The position numbers and the translations under genes are program-made. Of a stretch of 64,000 nt of DNA, positions 43,047-51,527 are shown piece by piece. Under the pieces are notes generated by a model that saw only the letters and a list, made by a program, of their open reading frames with translations, had not been told where the DNA came from and did not search any database. The first letter of the stretch is position 1; every line of letters starts with the position of its first letter. Source of the stretch: Tetragenococcus osmophilus (GTDB lineage Bacteria > Bacillota > Bacilli > Lactobacillales > Enterococcaceae); the NCBI RefSeq assembly GCF_003795125.1, contig NZ_CP027783.1, forward strand, positions 1,364,001 through 1,428,000. The letters run 5' to 3'.

Positions 43047-44657
43047 TTATGCACCTTCAACCATATCTCGTTGTTTATATCCAAAATAGCCAAGAAACAT
43101 GAAGACGATACTAATAAGTAAAATAGTGAAAAAGGCGTTAGGATTAAACTCATCAGTTGGCATATGAGCAAGCCAGTTTTCGGCAGCTGTATTCAAAAAC
43201 CATTCTGGTAGGTCAACAATATCTCCAAAATAACTTAAGATAAAAGAATACCCTAGGTAGATATAGACGACTTTCCCTAATCTTGGTGCCCACCCTAAAG
43301 CTAAACTTGCAAGACCCGTATAAAATAAAACAGCTGGAAAAAGGTTATAGCCGGAAGCCAGAAAATCTATAAGCTCCATTGAACTATTATCCATCGAATA
43401 AATAGCTGTAGCTCCCAAACTGCCTGCAGCTAATAAAATGCCAATAAAACCACAAAAAATAGCTAGTATAACCGTTGTCCAATAAAATTTTCCTCTGGAT
43501 ACTTTTGTGGTAAAAAGTTGACTTAAATGTTGACGATTTTCTTCTGCAAATAGTTTGTTGACGATACTGATAGGTAAAATAGCAACTAAAAAGATCATGA
43601 CTAACATAATGACACTAGTAAAGGATTCTTCAATCGAGATACTAGAAGCAGTAAACATTTGTTGAATAAGTGCATTACTTTCTATAAAACTAGCCATGTC
43701 CCCGTAAATAGATCCATAGGCCATACCCATAGCAATAAAGGCTATTAACCATGAGAGAATGGTTCCCTTATTAATTTTGAGAAATAAACCTGGAACAGAT
43801 AATAAAGATCTTCTCGCATGTTCCCGTCCTTCTTTTTCCGGCAGGTAGCCGCTTCCCATATCACGTTTTCCTTCAAGTGAAAAAGCAAGGACAATCGCAA
43901 CTAAGCTAAAAATAATAGCAAAAATAAGAAGAGACCAGTTATTTTCAGTAAAAGGATAGGTTAGATAACCCCACCCCAGAGGATTGACTAACGATAAGTC
44001 AGGATTAGAAACATCAGTCCCTGCACGGATAATATATAAAAGTCCGATGATGCCTAAAGACGCACCTGTTGTTCCGGAAGAATTTGGCATGATTTGTACC
44101 AAAATTAGAGCTATTGTCGCACCAATAATGCCTGCCATAGCGATAGTAAAACCAAATAGTAAGGCTCCTTCAACAGAAATCGTATCGGTGTTAAAGCTGA
44201 TCATGACACCGCTAATAAATAGTGCTAACAAAACATTAATAACTATTGTTTCTATAATCGTTGCTAAAGAATTAGCCTGACGCCCTACTTGAAATGAACG
44301 GATGAGTTCAGTCAAACCCAGATCTTCTTCTTTACGCGTATGACTTACCACGTGTAAAACAGCGATTATCATAGAAAATAAACTACAAAATAGTAGCATT
44401 TCATTGGCATACATTGCTCCTAGTGTATAATCGGCAGCTGACTCAATAGAGCTAGGTCCTATCATGGCTATCATTGCAGGGTTTTGCAAAGTTTCATACA
44501 TCCCTTGTAGTCCTTGTCCTTTGGCTATTTCCTCAAAGGCTGGAACAAAGCCAGCTGAGAATAAGCCAACGCCCAATATCCAAAGAATAATTTTTAGCCA
44601 GTCTCTTTTGAAATACTGGACAAGTAAAATGAGCGTTTTATTAAATTTCTCCTGCAT
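43047..44657 (-). CDS. ABC-2 type exporter permease
   Basis: The 536-residue protein has about 12 hydrophobic segments arranged as two six-helix halves, as in tetronasin/antibiotic-type exporters. ILWILGVGLFSAGFVPAFEE begins the first half. With the ATPase encoded 23 bases upstream it would form a drug or lipid exporter. Substrate not predictable. GGAAGGGAAAA precedes the ATG. Confidence 0.85.
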   Translation of the reverse strand: MQEKFNKTLILLVQYFKRDWLKIILWILGVGLFSAGFVPAFEEIAKGQGLQGMYETLQNPAMIAMIGPSSIESAADYTLGAMYANEMLLFCSLFSMIIAVLHVVSHTRKEEDLGLTELIRSFQVGRQANSLATIIETIVINVLLALFISGVMISFNTDTISVEGALLFGFTIAMAGIIGATIALILVQIMPNSSGTTGASLGIIGLLYIIRAGTDVSNPDLSLVNPLGWGYLTYPFTENNWSLLIFAIIFSLVAIVLAFSLEGKRDMGSGYLPEKEGREHARRSLLSVPGLFLKINKGTILSWLIAFIAMGMAYGSIYGDMASFIESNALIQQMFTASSISIEESFTSVIMLVMIFLVAILPISIVNKLFAEENRQHLSQLFTTKVSRGKFYWTTVILAIFCGFIGILLAAGSLGATAIYSMDNSSMELIDFLASGYNLFPAVLFYTGLASLALGWAPRLGKVVYIYLGYSFILSYFGDIVDLPEWFLNTAAENWLAHMPTDEFNPNAFFTILLISIVFMFLGYFGYKQRDMVEGA

Positions 44658-44680
44658 AGTATTTTCCCTTCCTTTACTGT

Positions 44681-45562
44681 TTATCCTTTGTAATGACGCA
44701 TAAATAAATCTTCAAGCGTAGGTGGGGCAGATTCAAATTTCTTTACGCCTAATTTACTTGCTGCTAACAAAACATCATCGAGGGAATGATTTTCTACAGA
44801 AAACACGGCTTGGTTATCTGTTTGTTGAAAATTATGCACGCCTTTTATTTCGGCTATTTTCGCTAGGTCTTTTTCCGCTACTAAAGTTACGGTAGGACGT
44901 GTTAAGTGACGTAATTCATCAAGTGTGCCTGCTTCCACGATTTCACCTTGGCGAATAATAACAATTTTGTCAGCTAGATGTTCTACTTCACTTAAGATGT
45001 GTGAAGAAAGTAAAATAGTTTTACCAGCTTTTTTGATTTTTTGAACTTCTTCTTGGAAGATAGATCCCATTAAGGGGTCTAGTCCGGAAGTCGGTTCGTC
45101 AAAGATATACAGGTCTGAATCAACCGCTAGTGCTGCAATTAATCCAACCTTTTGTCGGTTTCCTTTAGAATAACTTTTTGCTTTTTTCCTCGGATCTAAT
45201 TCAAAACGTTGAATTAATTCATCTCGTTTTTGTTTGTTTCCGTTACCATGTAATTTCATAAATAAATCAATAATTTCGCCGCCAGTAAGATTTCCCCAAA
45301 GTGATACATCACCTGGCACATAAGAAATCCGCTTATGAATCGCAAGGCTGTCTTTCCATACATCTTTTCCAAAGATTTCTGCTTGCCCTGCAGAACGTTT
45401 GATAATGCCTAACAAAATGCGAATAGTCGTTGACTTTCCAGCTCCATTTGGTCCAATGAATCCGGTAACTTCTCCAGCTTTTATCGAAAAAGTGACATCA
45501 TTCAACGCTTGAAATTTACCAAACCTTTTTTGTAGCTGGTTAATTTTAATGATTTCTTCCAT
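44681..45562 (-). CDS. ABC transporter ATP-binding protein
   Basis: The 293-residue ATPase has Walker A GFIGPNGAGKSTTIR, signature YSKGNRQKVGLIAAL, Walker B DLYIFDEPTSGLD and switch His in LLSSHILSEVEHL. The signature is SKGNR in place of LSGGQ. The last 80 residues form the C-terminal regulatory domain of DrrA-like proteins. It is first in the two-gene leftward operon, with the TetR gene divergent. Confidence 0.92.
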   Translation of the reverse strand: MEEIIKINQLQKRFGKFQALNDVTFSIKAGEVTGFIGPNGAGKSTTIRILLGIIKRSAGQAEIFGKDVWKDSLAIHKRISYVPGDVSLWGNLTGGEIIDLFMKLHGNGNKQKRDELIQRFELDPRKKAKSYSKGNRQKVGLIAALAVDSDLYIFDEPTSGLDPLMGSIFQEEVQKIKKAGKTILLSSHILSEVEHLADKIVIIRQGEIVEAGTLDELRHLTRPTVTLVAEKDLAKIAEIKGVHNFQQTDNQAVFSVENHSLDDVLLAASKLGVKKFESAPPTLEDLFMRHYKG

Positions 45563-45807
45563 TTTTTATAACTCCTTTTTAGTAATGAATATAATTAAAA
45601 TGCAGTGACGTATTTTGAAACTAAAATTCGGTAAATAGTTTTTTTAATAAAAAATATCCGAAAGATAAAAACTATATTTGCTTTTTCAGTATTATAATAT
45701 TATATTTCAATTATACAGTCAATAATGATGGTTAATAAAAAGGTTGCTAGTTTATAATTTTGCGTATAAAATAAAAGAAAATAAATAAAAAGAAAGCAGG
45801 TATTTGT
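45563..45807. promoter_or_regulatory. divergent control region between exporter and TetR gene
   Basis: The 245 bases are very AT-rich. A TTCGG ... CCGAA dyad (about 45632-45662) and TATTATAATATTATA near 45700 may hold the TetR operator and -10 elements. No single palindrome stands out. Confidence 0.3.
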
Positions 45808-46404
45808 TTGAACGGTTTTGAAAAGAGAAGAGAGGAAAAAGAGGCGCAGATTCTTGAAGCTACCTTTAACTTATTAAATACAAATACAAGTCAAGAAAAT
45901 ATAACAGTGGAAAAAATAGCTGAAGATGCACATGTAGGAAAAACAACAATTTTTAAGTATTTTGATAGTAAAGAAAATCTTATTCGTACGGTATTCAAAT
46001 CTTATATAGAACAAATGATCGAAGATGCAAGAGAGATAGTCTATGATAACCGTCCTTTTGAGGAGACTTTGATCACATTAAGTCAAAATAAAATTAATTA
46101 CTTGAACAAAATTACGCAACAGTTTTACTTAGAATTAATGAGCTATATTACTGAAAAAAATGATGATGAACTATCTCTTTTAATGGAACAATTTACTAAA
46201 GAGACTCAGAATATGATGCTTGATCTATTCCATCGAGGTCGAAAAGAAGGCAAAGTTGCATTGAAATACTCGGATGAATTTTTACTTAATTTTTTCCAAG
46301 CATTAGTCGAAGGGTTGTCAAAACCATACGTATACGAAAAAATGAAGCCATATACGGCTGAGTGGACCGAAATATTAATCAAAGGCGTTGCACCGGATAA
46401 ATAA
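45808..46404 (+). CDS. TetR/AcrR family transcriptional regulator
   Basis: The 198-residue protein has an N-terminal HTH (about 10-57, ILEATFNLLNTNTSQENITV, EKIAEDAHVGKTTIFKYF) and a C-terminal all-helical ligand domain. HVGKTTIFKYFDSKENL is the typical TetR recognition region. The start is TTG at 45808 with AAAGCAGG upstream. It is divergent from the ABC exporter and probably represses it. Confidence 0.9.
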   Translation: MNGFEKRREEKEAQILEATFNLLNTNTSQENITVEKIAEDAHVGKTTIFKYFDSKENLIRTVFKSYIEQMIEDAREIVYDNRPFEETLITLSQNKINYLNKITQQFYLELMSYITEKNDDELSLLMEQFTKETQNMMLDLFHRGRKEGKVALKYSDEFLLNFFQALVEGLSKPYVYEKMKPYTAEWTEILIKGVAPDK

Positions 46405-46424
46405 TTGTCTTTTTTAGCTTTAGA

Positions 46425-46453
46425 TTGAAGTTAATTGATAAACATGCTAGTAT
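46425..46453 (+). promoter_or_regulatory. promoter of the fluoride riboswitch transcript
   Basis: TTGAAG at 46425-46430 is 17 bases from TAGTAT at 46448-46453, which has an upstream TGC (extended -10). Predicted start about 46460, the first base of the aptamer. Confidence 0.7.
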
Positions 46454-46459
46454 CTAAAA

Positions 46460-46570
46460 AAAGGGATGGTACTCCCTATAACTACCAGGAATGGTTAATG
46501 GTGCCTATTGTATCTAAACGTTTATTTAGCAAATCGCTAGATAAGCGCTTACATACAATAGGCTTTTTTT
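46460..46570 (+). promoter_or_regulatory. fluoride (crcB) riboswitch with expression platform
   Basis: AAAGGGATGGTACTCCCTAT, AACTACCAGGAATGGTTAAT and GGTGCCTATTG follow the crcB aptamer order (GGxGATGG, pairing CCC, AAC, hairpin, TTAATG, GxxCCTA). The last part of the aptamer (GCCTATTGTAT, 46503-46513) is also the 5' arm of an 11-bp perfect terminator (ATACAATAGGC, 46553-46563) with seven Ts. Fluoride binding would hold the arm in the aptamer and let transcription reach the two FluC genes. Confidence 0.9.
46503..46570 (+). terminator. terminator of the fluoride riboswitch
   Basis: GCCTATTGTAT / ATACAATAGGC plus T7, with a 39-base loop that itself contains a CTAAA/TTTAG hairpin. It sits 14 bases before the fluC start. 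Confidence 0.88.
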
Positions 46571-46584
46571 GTTGGAGGTTTCTT

Positions 46585-46965
46585 ATGTATTATTGTTTAC
46601 TTGTATTATTTGGAGTTGTTGGGGCAAGTTTGAGGTATGCTTTAGGGTTACTAATTAGTGTAGACCAGTTTCCACTAGCCACATTAATGGTCAATTTATT
46701 AGGTTGTTTTTTACTCGCTTTTATTAGCAGTTTATTAACTCAGCTTCCCTATTTAGCGAATACAGTTGCTTCGGCAATAGGCACTGGGTTAGTTGGTTCT
46801 TTTACTACTTTTTCAACATTTGCTTTAGAATCGACCACGCTCATTCAAGATAGCAATTATTTGAGTGCTATAGTTTATATACTTGTAAGTCTTCTCGGTG
46901 GTTTGTTTGCTTGTGTATTGGGCTATAAAAGTAGTGAAGGTTTGCTAACTTGGAGGAAAAAATGA
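46585..46965 (+). CDS. crcB: fluoride channel FluC/CrcB (subunit 1)
   Basis: The 126-residue protein has four TM helices. GASLRYAL, MVNLLGCFLLAF and GTGLVGSFTTFSTFALE carry the conserved Arg, Asn and the FTTFST motif lining the fluoride pore. It forms a dual-topology dimer or pairs with the second FluC. GGAGG is 8 bases from the ATG. The end overlaps the second gene. Confidence 0.93.
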   Translation: MYYCLLVLFGVVGASLRYALGLLISVDQFPLATLMVNLLGCFLLAFISSLLTQLPYLANTVASAIGTGLVGSFTTFSTFALESTTLIQDSNYLSAIVYILVSLLGGLFACVLGYKSSEGLLTWRKK

Positions 46966-47324
46966 TTAACAATTTTCTTTTGGTGGCTGTTGGCGCAGCA
47001 TTTGGTGTACTTGCTCGTGTTCTTTCTACGAATTGGATCAAAAAAGAGTGGCGCTACACTTTTCCGCTGGCTACTTTTATTGTAAATATACTCGGTTCTT
47101 TGTTATTGGGACTTGTTACAGGATTGAGTCTTGGAACTACATTTTCCCTTCTAATTGGGACTGGTTTTATGGGTTCTTTTACCACTTTTTCGACCTTTAA
47201 TGTAGAAAATATGGAGTTATTAAGAATGAAAAACTATAAACATTTTTTTGTTTACACAGCTGCTTCTTATATTTTTGGGATTATCGCGGCTTTTATAGGG
47301 TTAACGTTTGGAAACCTATTATAA
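46962..47324 (+). CDS. crcB: fluoride channel FluC/CrcB (subunit 2)
   Basis: The 120-residue protein has four TM helices; GAAFGVLARVLS, FIVNILGSLLLGLVTG and GTGFMGSFTTFSTFNVE match FluC. In Firmicutes such pairs are often antiparallel hetero-dimers. Its ATG overlaps the stop of the first gene by 4 bases, with GGAGG in the end of that gene. No terminator is clear after it; the converging GIY-YIG gene ends 23 bases later. Confidence 0.92.
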   Translation: MINNFLLVAVGAAFGVLARVLSTNWIKKEWRYTFPLATFIVNILGSLLLGLVTGLSLGTTFSLLIGTGFMGSFTTFSTFNVENMELLRMKNYKHFFVYTAASYIFGIIAAFIGLTFGNLL

Positions 47325-47346
47325 AAAAAGCTGACACTTGTGCTAA

Positions 47347-47637
47347 TTAAAGCATTTTGTGCCAGACATTTTTATCTTGATGCAATCGTAAATAATTCTC
47401 TTTTTCTGTGCGAGATAAACTCTTGAAAAAAGCTTCGGCCTGTGTTGCTTGGCTTCTTGTGTCAAACATCTCAGCGTGAATAATATGAAGCGGGCGCCGA
47501 CTTTTAGGATGGGTGTACTTAGCACCAATTCCTTGATTGTGTTCTTTTAGACGTCGCGTGAGGTCTGTTGTGTAGCCGCCGTAAAAACTGTTATCTTTAC
47601 AAAGTAACACATAAAAAAATTGTTTTTTATTTTCCAT
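47347..47637 (-). CDS. GIY-YIG nuclease family protein (YazA-like)
   Basis: The 96-residue single-domain protein has FYVLLCKDNSFYGGYTTDLTRRLKEH, in which the GIY and YIG motifs are VLL...YGG, followed by a conserved Arg and a Glu near residue 70. Small free-standing members have unknown roles in DNA repair or processing. The start overlaps trmN6 by 11 bases, the order yabB-yazA seen in B. subtilis. Confidence 0.88.
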   Translation of the reverse strand: MENKKQFFYVLLCKDNSFYGGYTTDLTRRLKEHNQGIGAKYTHPKSRRPLHIIHAEMFDTRSQATQAEAFFKSLSRTEKENYLRLHQDKNVWHKML

Positions 47638-48364
47638 ATAGTAACCTACTTGTTTCTAAAGTATAATTTCCAGAAGCATCATAGGTGAACATAGGAGGGA
47701 GCACCTTAAAGCCATCTGTTTTTCCATCCTTTATCCCTTCGACTAATAAAATGTTTGCTTCTTTTTCAGCTTTAGGGTATACAAACTGAACACGTTTGGG
47801 AGCTAACCGATTTTTTTTCATAAGCTCGACAACTTCTAAGAAACGTTCAGGGCGATGAACCATGGCAAAATGTCCATTCATTTTTAATAGTTTGGAGGAA
47901 GTGTACAAAACTTGATCTAAGTCTGTGTAGATTTCATGACGCGCTGTGGCATAAAATGGGTTAGGATTTTTATGATTTGTAGGTAGATTTTTGAAATACG
48001 GGGGGTTACATAATACCAAATCACATGAATCACTTGGAATTTTGGATAAACTATCTTTTAAGTCCATTGGTAAAACTTCAACTTGGTTTTCCAAATGATT
48101 TAATTGAACGCTACGTTGTGCCATATCTGCTAGTTTTTCTTGAATTTCGATTTGATAGATGTTTCCTTTTGTTTTGTTTGCAATAAATAACCCTACGGCG
48201 CCGTTACCAGCACATAGGTCAACAATTGTTCCTTTTTTGGGAATGTGAGGAAAGTTTGCTAATAGTACGGCATCTAATGAAAAAGAAAAAACATTTGTAC
48301 TTTGAATAATTTTAACATCATTAGCGTAAAGTTGGTCGATACGTTCATCTTTTTTTAACCACAT
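47627..48364 (-). CDS. trmN6: tRNA1(Val) (adenine37-N6)-methyltransferase family protein
   Basis: The 245-residue SAM-dependent enzyme has VDLCAGNGAVGLFIANKT (SAM motif I) and VLCNPPYFKN (NPPY motif IV). It is the YabB/TrmN6 family, likely methylating adenine in tRNA. The gene is intact. Its first 221 bases and promoter also occur as an exact copy at 50436-50767, on the far side of an IS1634-type element. AAGGAGATTACTG precedes the ATG. Confidence 0.9.
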   Translation of the reverse strand: MWLKKDERIDQLYANDVKIIQSTNVFSFSLDAVLLANFPHIPKKGTIVDLCAGNGAVGLFIANKTKGNIYQIEIQEKLADMAQRSVQLNHLENQVEVLPMDLKDSLSKIPSDSCDLVLCNPPYFKNLPTNHKNPNPFYATARHEIYTDLDQVLYTSSKLLKMNGHFAMVHRPERFLEVVELMKKNRLAPKRVQFVYPKAEKEANILLVEGIKDGKTDGFKVLPPMFTYDASGNYTLETSRLLYGK

Positions 48365-48475
48365 CTAGCAGTAATCTCCTTTTTTATTATTCTTGGGCAT
48401 TATACCTTTTTTTCTTTAAAATTAAAATGGAGTATAAATAAAAAACTTGTCAAACTGAAGTTTTTCTTGCATACT
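48144..48475. repeat. 332-bp direct repeat, copy 1 (IS1634 target duplication)
   Basis: The 332 bases are identical, by eye, to 50436-50767. They hold the 5' end of trmN6, its leftward promoter (-10 at 48399-48404) and the rightward promoter of plsC. The adjoining bases differ on both sides, so the element lies exactly between the two copies. Confidence 0.93.
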
Positions 48476-50435
48476 CCTGAATTTAACACTTATAATAGAA
48501 AAAAAGACTTAGACCCTTATTTTATCAAGGGTTTAAGCCTTTTATCGTAGGTTTCAAAATGTAGTAATATTTCCCGATTTGGTTTGCTTAAAAATTTTTT
48601 TCAAACTTTTTTGCGGCAAAATTTGATAATCGGTTCGAAAGCCGGCTTGCTCATGGAGTCGATCGGTGAGATCGGTTCTCGTATAAGTCGGAATAACGCC
48701 TTCGCCTGTAATTTGATAAAAGTTCATTTCTCTTAACGTTTCAATGATTTCACAATAGCTATCCGGCGAATCTAAGCGTTTTTCTAAGAGACGAAAAATC
48801 ATCATGGCCATAAAACAAGTAATGAAATGCGCACGGATACGATCTTCTCGACTGAGATAAACGGGCCGAGCATCAAATTCACTTTTCATGATGCGAAAGG
48901 TTTCTTCGATTTCCCATCGTTGGTGGTTCACTTGAATGATCTTTTCCACGGGATCGTTCAAATTCGTACAAACGGCATAAAACCCATCATAGCGTGCTTC
49001 TTCTTCGATGACAGACGTGTCGAGTGATAACACGTCTTTTTCCGCTTTTTCTCCTTCTTGGGTGACCGATGTTCGTTTGATAAAACGTTTGACGTCGTTG
49101 GAATTTTTCTTTTTGGGTAATTTCTGTCCGGACTGAATGAGTTTTTCCGCGCGTTCGACTTGTCGTTGACGTATTTTTTCTTGGTATTCTTTATATTTTA
49201 AAGAATAGGAAACGATCATGCGTTGTTCTAAGCCGTCTTCATGAATCCAACGTTCTTTAAAAAAGGTCTGCTTTTTAGCGCCTAAGGCGTCTACTTCTCT
49301 TAGCGTATATTCTTTCGAAGAAGAATCGCCTACAATTTTCCATCCGGTCTGTCCTAAGGCCCAATCTTTCAAATGCTTTTTCAATTTTTTGACCGACTGC
49401 GTGGTGATAAAGGCTCGATTTTGAACGTTGTTGAATTTTCGGTTTTCGGTCGAGGATAACCCCGCGTCTGTACAAATCACCATTTTCGAAAGGGAGAAAT
49501 CTTGCAAGATTTTCTTTTCCAACGGTTTTAACGTCCCTTGTTCATTGGTGTTGCCACTGCTTAAGTCAAAAGCCAGGGGAACGCCGTTGCCATCGATAAA
49601 TAAGCCCATCTGAACAATTGGGTTGGGGCGATTTTCTTTCGACTTGCCGTATTTTCGAAAGGGATCTTCTTGCTCAATTTCAAAGAAGAAATTCGTACAG
49701 TCATAATAAAGAATTTGGGTGTTACGATCGACCACTTTGCGGCTGTTTTTATAAAGTTGTGCTTGAATTAGGTCGTTTTCTTTGGCTAGGATTTCTAACG
49801 CACGATAAAAATGTTGGAGGTCTAGAGACGGCGACTCAAGGTATTTGTCTTTTTTATGAAACGCTTGTTGTTTCGAACCAGGGAAAAGAATACGCGAATA
49901 AATTAGTTGAGAAAGCACGGCGTTGAGATCAAAAGTCGTTTTATATTGGCTTTGAATGGTAGCGCAAATTTTATCCAGTCCGAGTTGGTAATACAATTGT
50001 TGCAGGAAAAGATAACCGCCATTGAAAGAGACCTGTTGATTCGCTGAAATCTGCTTATGAGGAGAAAACTTCACTAAAACCTCGCGAGCTTGATTTTTTT
50101 CTTGTTCGGTCAGTACCTTAGCGCGTTCACGAGCCCATTCATAGGGATCTTGTCCTTGGGCCTTTTGCTTCACTTCTTCGAGGGTTCCTAATCTTTCCAC
50201 CACTTTCGACGTACTCTTGCCATCGATACGAACGGCTTTTGAGATATAGAGCGACTCCGAATTTTTGGATTTTGATACTTGGACGCGCATTCCATCACCT
50301 TCTTTTCTTCATTATACCATACATTACTACATATTGCTACAAATAAAATTAAAAACTTGACAAAAAAATCATAAAAAAAAGCCTGTTTGATAGGCTTTTA
50401 ATGAAGCATGCTAAAAATGAAGTGTCAAATCCCCG
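48476..50435 (-). mobile_element. IS1634-family insertion sequence with long target duplication
   Basis: The element is 1960 bp, bounded by the 332-bp direct repeats. Its ends are imperfect inverted repeats (CCTGAATTTAACACTT and CGGGGATTTGACACTT, 12 of 16 identical). It holds one transposase and a terminator hairpin at about 48505-48543. Long, variable-length direct repeats are a known hallmark of IS1634 of Mycoplasma. Confidence 0.9.
48554..50290 (-). CDS. IS1634-family transposase (DDE)
   Basis: The 578-residue protein has YYDCTNFFFEIE (first catalytic Asp), VICTDAGLSSTENRKF (second) and RWEIEETFRIMKSEFDARPV (Glu region), with YDGFYAVCTNLND between them; this matches IS1634/IS1549-type transposases. 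The N-terminal 100 residues resemble the DNA-binding part. The ATG has GAAGGTGATGG upstream. No stops or frameshifts, so it may be active. Confidence 0.9.
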   Translation of the reverse strand: MRVQVSKSKNSESLYISKAVRIDGKSTSKVVERLGTLEEVKQKAQGQDPYEWARERAKVLTEQEKNQAREVLVKFSPHKQISANQQVSFNGGYLFLQQLYYQLGLDKICATIQSQYKTTFDLNAVLSQLIYSRILFPGSKQQAFHKKDKYLESPSLDLQHFYRALEILAKENDLIQAQLYKNSRKVVDRNTQILYYDCTNFFFEIEQEDPFRKYGKSKENRPNPIVQMGLFIDGNGVPLAFDLSSGNTNEQGTLKPLEKKILQDFSLSKMVICTDAGLSSTENRKFNNVQNRAFITTQSVKKLKKHLKDWALGQTGWKIVGDSSSKEYTLREVDALGAKKQTFFKERWIHEDGLEQRMIVSYSLKYKEYQEKIRQRQVERAEKLIQSGQKLPKKKNSNDVKRFIKRTSVTQEGEKAEKDVLSLDTSVIEEEARYDGFYAVCTNLNDPVEKIIQVNHQRWEIEETFRIMKSEFDARPVYLSREDRIRAHFITCFMAMMIFRLLEKRLDSPDSYCEIIETLREMNFYQITGEGVIPTYTRTDLTDRLHEQAGFRTDYQILPQKSLKKIFKQTKSGNITTF

Positions 50436-50656
50436 ATTTCGATTTGATAGATGTTTCCTTTTGTTTTGTTTGCAATAAATAACCCTACGGCGCCGTTACC
50501 AGCACATAGGTCAACAATTGTTCCTTTTTTGGGAATGTGAGGAAAGTTTGCTAATAGTACGGCATCTAATGAAAAAGAAAAAACATTTGTACTTTGAATA
50601 ATTTTAACATCATTAGCGTAAAGTTGGTCGATACGTTCATCTTTTTTTAACCACAT
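50411..50656 (-). pseudogene. truncated 5' copy of trmN6
   Basis: It encodes the first 73 residues of the intact trmN6 at 47627-48364 without change, then reads 8 residues into the IS1634 end (after YQIEI). It is a by-product of the 332-bp duplication. Its promoter is intact, so transcription from here would run into the transposase gene on the same strand. Confidence 0.9.
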
Positions 50657-50767
50657 CTAGCAGTAATCTCCTTTTTTATTATTCTTGGGCATTATACCTT
50701 TTTTTCTTTAAAATTAAAATGGAGTATAAATAAAAAACTTGTCAAACTGAAGTTTTTCTTGCATACT
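50436..50767. repeat. 332-bp direct repeat, copy 2 (IS1634 target duplication)
   Basis: This copy adjoins plsC and keeps its original upstream sequence. TTGTCA at 50739-50744, with CATACT 17 bases later at its very end, is a probable plsC promoter preserved by the duplication. Confidence 0.93.
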
Positions 50768-50806
50768 ATTTCTAGGAATAAAAGTTCATATTGAAGGAAA
50801 GAGATT

Positions 50807-51424
50807 ATGTTTTATTTATTTATGCGTGGTTTAGTCAAAGTCCTCTTATTTTTAGTGAATGGAAAAGCTCATTATGAAAATAAAGAGGTATTGCCTCAAA
50901 ACGAAAATTATATTTTAGCTGCACCGCACCGAACATGGTGGGAGCCACTTTATTTAGCGGTAGCTGCTGGCCCTAAAAAGTTTGCCTTTATGGCTAAAGA
51001 AGAATTGTTTAAAAATCCTATCTTACGATTTATTTTGGTACATGCAAACGCGTTTGCGGTTAAAAGAGATAATCCAGGCCCTAGTACAATTAAAAAACCA
51101 GTAAAATTACTGCGTGATACAGACTTGAGTTTGTTAATGTTTCCTAGTGGTACTAGACATTCAACAGAATTAAAGGGCGGCATGGTAGTGATTGGTCGCA
51201 TGGCCAAAGTACGAATTGTCCCTTGTGTTTATCAAGGACCTTTACAGTTAAAAGATTTATTTAAACGGAAACGCGTTACCGTTCGCTTTGGCGAACCTAT
51301 CGATCTTAGTGATATTAAAAAAGCAGATGAAAAAGGAATGCAAGTTGTAGAGCAACGTTTGCAGTCTTCTTTTGATCAATTAGACGAAGAAATTGATCCT
51401 AACTTTCATTACGAAGCAAAATAA
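50807..51424 (+). CDS. plsC: 1-acyl-sn-glycerol-3-phosphate acyltransferase
   Basis: The 205-residue membrane-bound PlsC-family enzyme acylates lysophosphatidic acid. One hydrophobic N-terminal segment precedes APHRTWWEPLYLA, the HX4D motif with Glu in place of Asp. The second motif FPEGTR reads FPSGTRHS. Both replacements keep the overall pattern but change acidic residues usually linked to catalysis; whether it is a lineage trait should be checked. AAGGAAAGAG precedes the ATG. Monocistronic, with its own terminator. Confidence 0.87.
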   Translation: MFYLFMRGLVKVLLFLVNGKAHYENKEVLPQNENYILAAPHRTWWEPLYLAVAAGPKKFAFMAKEELFKNPILRFILVHANAFAVKRDNPGPSTIKKPVKLLRDTDLSLLMFPSGTRHSTELKGGMVVIGRMAKVRIVPCVYQGPLQLKDLFKRKRVTVRFGEPIDLSDIKKADEKGMQVVEQRLQSSFDQLDEEIDPNFHYEAK

Positions 51425-51428
51425 GTAT

Positions 51429-51464
51429 AAGTACAGCGCTTGTAAATAGGTGCTGTACTTTTTT
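51429..51464 (+). terminator. terminator of plsC
   Basis: AAGTACAGC and GCTGTACTT form a perfect 9-bp stem; six Ts follow. Confidence 0.88.
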
Positions 51465-51467
51465 GGC

Positions 51468-51495
51468 TTTAGATGAGCGTAAAAAGTGATATAAT
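51468..51495 (+). promoter_or_regulatory. promoter of sbcD-sbcC
   Basis: TTTAGA at 51468-51473 is 16 bases from TATAAT at 51490-51495, with TGA before it (extended -10). Confidence 0.55.
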
Positions 51496-51527
51496 AATGG
51501 GAAAGACCTTTTTAGGAGATGAAAAAA

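Noticed and set aside
47343-47528. A minus-strand ORF overlapping the GIY-YIG gene
   Set aside because: It lies in another frame of a well-supported gene and has no family match.
49618-49926. A 102-codon ORF antisense to the IS1634 transposase
   Set aside because: It is a shadow frame of the transposase with no ribosome-binding site.
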